Below are positions 16,001 to 17,742 of a stretch of DNA of 17,742 bases, one piece after another. The stretch's first letter is position 1; every line of letters starts with the position of its first letter. Both the position numbers and the translations under genes were made by a program. The stretch spans positions 1 to 17,742 of the forward strand of contig WRCL01000003.1 of NCBI GenBank assembly GCA_009783975.1, given 5' to 3'. Source of the stretch: Micrococcales bacterium (GTDB lineage: Bacteria; Actinomycetota; Actinomycetes; Actinomycetales; Cellulomonadaceae). The notes beneath the pieces were generated by a model. The model had not been told where the DNA came from. It was given only the letters and a program-made list of their open reading frames with translations, and made no database searches.

Positions 16001-16300
16001 GGTGCCTACCAGCTCGCGGTCGACGCCGGCGCTTTCGACGGCACGGTCCCCATGGGGTCAGCGGCGTCCCTGACCAGCGCAGGAGCCCGCCTCGTCTACG
16101 TCTCGGCCGGTGCCAAAGCCACCGTCCGTACCCAGCCCCCCCTCGGCGACGACACGTGGGCACGTGACCTCGTCGACGACGTCGCCGCCACCGTCGCTTC
16201 GGCCACCTTCACCGCCACCGCCAACGACACCTGCCGCAGCTGCCCCGTCCCCACCGCCTGCCCCGTCCGCCCCGAAGGCCGCCAGGTCGTCGCAGGGTGA
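13019..16300 (+). CDS. adnA: AdnA-like subunit of the AdnAB helicase-nuclease
   Basis: This 1093-residue protein joins a UvrD/Rep-type motor to a RecB-like nuclease, the layout of AdnA, which with AdnB resects double-strand breaks in mycobacteria. Motor motifs are an N-terminal LDAAQAAAV (Q-like, 23-31), Walker A GAPGTGKT (47-54, Lys53), and a Walker B-like VVVDDYQEA (256-264). The nuclease domain has GQVDRLE (Asp960), ADLKTGS (Asp975, Lys977) and QLGAY (Gln993, Tyr997), so it appears catalytically complete. Cys856 plus Cys1072, Cys1075 and Cys1081 form the CX(215)CXXCX5C pattern of a 4Fe-4S nuclease domain as in AddB-type proteins. ATG 13019 has only a weak GGTGAG ribosome site about 9 nt upstream. 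The sequence is not the fuller PcrA/UvrD type, and size and position fit adnA. Unexpectedly, adnB does not follow. Confidence 0.88.
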   Translation: MSARGAPGVRLTAPGSGVPARELDAAQAAAVAAGAGAGPGGHVLVLGAPGTGKTTVVVETALAAVASGVPAARVLVLTATRRAASDLRDQLAERLVTERPVVRSPAALAYAVLRAQAAQDGQPPPVLVSGPEQDLALAELLAGHACGDGQDPRWPAHIDPGTLGLAAFRSELRDLLMRAAERGLDPQALAALGRRHHRPEWVAAAQVYAEYLATWALRATTVDVGARLDPAVVVDEAVTALATWEHGAPRPGWDLVVVDDYQEATVATARLAQVLAADGARIVMAADPDTAVQTFRGAQPSLVARAQAVGRAPGELGATRVVLGTAWRQTPVLRALTRAVTDRIGTVGVAEHRGAVARPGVDAGASSLAGPAQVGQLPHVAVLPSAAQETAYVVHRLRTAHLDRQVAWDQMAVVTRTGARVAALRRALGAAGVPTTVLGSDVALREEPACRPLLDALALVCGAPVDLVLASSLLVGPLGGLDALGLRRVRRALRASEVSAAAAEGRTQVRSSEELLVELVACPAQVPLVPAPLGQAVERLGRVLTAGREAAAAPGADARTVLWALWDASGLAQTWRALAIAGGAAGERADRDLDAVLALFAAADSFADRVPLARPVAFVDWVRAQDLPADSLAARGATSGVAVLTPAGAAGRQWAEVVVVGVQDGVWPDLRLRDSLLGAQELVDIVAGRVATRPVARRASGAPAADPGARAAEQAAQARAAVLADELRAFAVACSRASDRLLVTAVADQDTAPSVFLDLVSPPADGPDDRCTTAPAPHDLRGVVAQMRTRLETACARGDTDLAAARLLARLAAAGVPGAHPAQWQGLRPASCDTPLWGDDELVPLSPSRLDAAHRCTLRWALESAGGRAPDTSHTDLGTLVHQVAAAHPTGTKAELRDALADTWGTLGRAPGWAATYDRRRAEAMVDRLAAYFAARPAPLSVEQSFSVRTGRARLYGQVDRLEMGARPGTVVVADLKTGSTVRTIDESRHDAQLGAYQLAVDAGAFDGTVPMGSAASLTSAGARLVYVSAGAKATVRTQPPLGDDTWARDLVDDVAATVASATFTATANDTCRSCPVPTACPVRPEGRQVVAG

Positions 16301-16364
16301 CATCTCCGGTGCGGTCGGTCATCGTCCCAGATCTGCGGGAATGGTCTAGTCCAGGTCTCTGACC

Positions 16365-16377
16365 AGGCAAGTTGCCT
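16365..16377. promoter_or_regulatory. 13-bp palindrome AGGCAAGTTGCCT
   Basis: Six-base arms AGGCAA/TTGCCT flank a single G. The one-base centre argues against an RNA hairpin and for a dimeric protein site, if it is functional. It lies 36 bp before the repeat array. Confidence 0.35.
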
Positions 16378-16412
16378 CGGCGTCCGGGCTATGGCCGGTG
16401 GTGCCACGTGGA

Positions 16413-16490
16413 TGTTTCAGGCTGAAACACGTGTGTCTGCCTGAAACATGTGTGTCTGTCTGAAAAATGTGTACTGATCTCGAAACATGG
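16413..16490 (+). repeat. 19-bp-period repeat array with leading palindrome
   Basis: TGTTTCAG-G-CTGAAACA (16413-16429) is a perfect 8-bp inverted repeat around one base. Its right half begins direct repeats: CTGAAACACGTGTGTCTGC (16422-16440), CTGAAACATGTGTGTCTGT (16441-16459), a weaker CTGAAAAATGTGTACTGAT (16460-16478), and a degenerate CTCGAAACATGG (16479-16490). The first two differ at 2 of 19 positions. Such a set of half-sites at a fixed step, 40-100 bp upstream of a start codon, looks like an array of regulator-binding sites. It is too short for CRISPR. Confidence 0.8.
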
Positions 16491-16514
16491 CATCTGCGCG
16501 GTGAGCTGGGCGCC

Positions 16515-16520
16515 TACGAT
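16515..16520 (+). promoter_or_regulatory. Candidate -10 element of the CAP-SGNH gene
   Basis: TACGAT fits TANNNT and ends 7 nt before ATG 16528, with no Shine-Dalgarno sequence, so the transcript may be leaderless. The repeat array ends 24 bp upstream and would overlap or flank the -35 region. Confidence 0.5.
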
Positions 16521-16527
16521 TTCCGTT

Positions 16528-17742
16528 ATGAGTGCTATGTCCATGTCGTCTCGTCCTGCGCGCCGTGCCGTGATCGCGGTTGGCGTCGCCGTCACTCTCG
16601 GGCTTGGGGCAGCCCTCACCGCTGGGGGAGGGGCCGGCGGGCCTCTTGGTGCCCTGGTGCGCAACGTGTTCGCGGCTGCCGGGCCGGGTGACATCGCTGC
16701 TGACGTCGTCAAGGCCATCAACGACCAGCGTGCGGTGAAGCAAAGCTGGGTGGGTCCGGCACAGGTGACCACCGCGATGAAGCCGCTGACAGTCCTCGAC
16801 TGCACCACCCAGCAGGCTGACACCCGGGTCGCGAAGATGAACGACGCGCAACAGGGCAGCGGGGACCTCGGTGCCGTGCGGGCCGCCTGCAGCCTCCACG
16901 CCGAGACGAAAGGGGTCGCAGGACCAGCCCGGGCCACTGTGACGGAGATCGTCACTGAGTGGATGAAGCCAGGCTCGAGCAGGGATGCGCTGCTGGGCGC
17001 GTACACGAACATCGGCGTCGCGTGCAAGAACACGCAATCGGGTGCCTGGCTGTGTGAGGCGATCGTCTCCAACCCGGCACAGGTGGGCGGCGAGGGCCCA
17101 GACAAGCCAGTTGGCCAGTTCCCCGTCATGATCTTCGGTGACTCGTACACCGCTGGCAACGGCGTCGGCGACGGCGTGACGGGCTGGCGCGTCGGTCTGC
17201 CAGGCGGCGACCCGAAGACGAACTCGTACCAGAGCCCGCGCAGCCAGGGCAGGGTGATGGCTGAGATTCTCGCCAGGTTCACCGGACGTCCGTACTGCGC
17301 GGCTGGTCAGGCCGATGTCGACTGCGTCGTCGTCAACGACTACTCGCACTCGGGTTCAGTCACCATCGCTCCTCCTGAGCCGGGCCCGGATGCTGACAAA
17401 CACCCCGGTGCGTTGGTCTTCCCCGTGGTTCCGGCAAACCTTGAGCATCTCAAGGCTGCTGATCTGGACGCACGCAGCGAGATGCACAAGATCAAGACCT
17501 TGGAGCAGCAGGTCGACCAGGCGCTGCTTGACATTGGCGGCAAAGACGCCATGCTTCCGCAAGGCGTGATCATCGTCGGCATCGGCGGGAACGACATCGG
17601 TTTCGCAGACATCGCGAAAAAGGTGTTGATCCCGTGGTGGCCGACGCGGCTGTCGGCATCAGGGGGGGTCAACGAAGCCGAAGAGGCGTTGGCGGACGCC
17701 GAAGCGCTGCTCGCCCCGGCGATCGTCCGTGCTGAGGCGCAG
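16528..17742 (+). CDS. Secreted protein: CAP-like domain plus SGNH hydrolase, 3' end missing
   Basis: The frame runs from ATG 16528 to the window end without a stop (405 residues). A signal peptide is likely (basic RPARRA at 9-14, hydrophobic 15-33). Residues about 55-183 resemble a CAP/SCP domain: VVKAINDQR at 60-68, then a stretch from EWMKPGSSRDALLGAYTNIG into VACKNT and WLCEA at 144-178. The His of the usual HR..LL motif is Ser151 here, so the CAP site is degenerate. An SGNH hydrolase domain follows, with block I IFGDSYTAGNG (202-212, nucleophile Ser206) and block III GIGGNDIGF (351-359, Asn355). The final catalytic Asp/His block would lie beyond the window. Such hydrolases deacylate lipids or glycans; the substrate is unknown. 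Codons such as AAA, TTG, GCA and CCT seem commoner than in the neighbours. Starts at ATG 16537 or 16543 are possible. Confidence 0.8.
   Translation, partial: MSAMSMSSRPARRAVIAVGVAVTLGLGAALTAGGGAGGPLGALVRNVFAAAGPGDIAADVVKAINDQRAVKQSWVGPAQVTTAMKPLTVLDCTTQQADTRVAKMNDAQQGSGDLGAVRAACSLHAETKGVAGPARATVTEIVTEWMKPGSSRDALLGAYTNIGVACKNTQSGAWLCEAIVSNPAQVGGEGPDKPVGQFPVMIFGDSYTAGNGVGDGVTGWRVGLPGGDPKTNSYQSPRSQGRVMAEILARFTGRPYCAAGQADVDCVVVNDYSHSGSVTIAPPEPGPDADKHPGALVFPVVPANLEHLKAADLDARSEMHKIKTLEQQVDQALLDIGGKDAMLPQGVIIVGIGGNDIGFADIAKKVLIPWWPTRLSASGGVNEAEEALADAEALLAPAIVRAEAQ

Larger units (their letters stand above)
16301..16527. other. Intergenic region downstream of adnA
   Basis: This 227-bp spacer is visibly more A/T-rich in its second half than the genes around it. 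It holds a 13-bp odd palindrome, a 17-bp odd palindrome, a 19-bp-period repeat array and a -10-like element, which are listed separately. I see no gene in it and no remnant of adnB. Confidence 0.7.

Noticed and set aside
16422..16478. 19-bp repeats as a CRISPR array
   Set aside because: The repeats are contiguous with no unique spacers, the copies are degenerate, and no cas gene is nearby.
16389..17349. Two minus-strand open frames opposite the CAP-SGNH gene
   Set aside because: The plus-strand frame has a signal peptide, GDSY and GGND motifs and a promoter-like element; the minus frames have none of these.

Overview
The window comes from the chromosome of a high-GC Gram-positive bacterium (Actinobacteria/Actinomycetota). 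The evidence is strong G/C bias at third codon positions, many GTG starts, a DUF3107 protein, a MiaE-like ferritin-fold protein beside a DEAD-box helicase, and an AdnA-type helicase-nuclease. The helicase / ferritin-like / DUF3107 / adnA neighbourhood recalls the Rv3211-Rv3202c region of Mycobacterium tuberculosis. I cannot resolve the genus from sequence alone.

Layout. Positions 1-2644 (+) hold the 3' part of an FtsX/MacB-like ABC permease, a Sfp-type phosphopantetheinyl transferase one base after it, and an exodeoxyribonuclease III family enzyme. A convergent junction of 4 bp follows. Positions 2649-11725 are all on the minus strand. In transcription order they hold a DEAD-box RNA helicase, two tandem lipoprotein serpins, a complete three-gene ECF biotin uptake cluster (ATPase, EcfT, BioY), an aminopeptidase P, and a Mrp/ApbC Fe-S carrier ATPase. 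A 90-bp perfect hairpin (43-bp arms, 4-nt loop) sits between bioY and pepP. From 11726 to 12889 a ferritin-like gene (+) is divergent from the helicase and convergent with a small DUF3107 gene (-); their 3' ends meet in an 11-bp tandem repeat. Positions 13019-16300 (+) encode AdnA with intact-looking motor and nuclease motifs, but the usual partner gene adnB does not follow. Instead there is a 227-bp spacer with a 19-bp-period repeat array and two odd-length palindromes. After it comes a secreted protein, open at the window end, with a degenerate CAP-like domain followed by an SGNH hydrolase domain.

How the genes work together. The bioMNY-like genes overlap (4 and 14 bp) and make one transporter. 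pepP and mrp are 10 bp apart and may be co-transcribed. The serpins are two extracytoplasmic protease inhibitors that share a scaffold but have different reactive-centre loops, so they may cover different proteases. Several starts lack a Shine-Dalgarno sequence and have a -10-like hexamer 6-7 nt before the start codon, which suggests leaderless mRNAs.

Most genes here are ordinary actinobacterial housekeeping genes. The items most worth a second look are the long hairpin, the serpin pair, the repeat array with the CAP-SGNH gene, and the missing adnB. I found no CRISPR array, tRNA, rRNA, transposase, phage gene or recognisable defence island.
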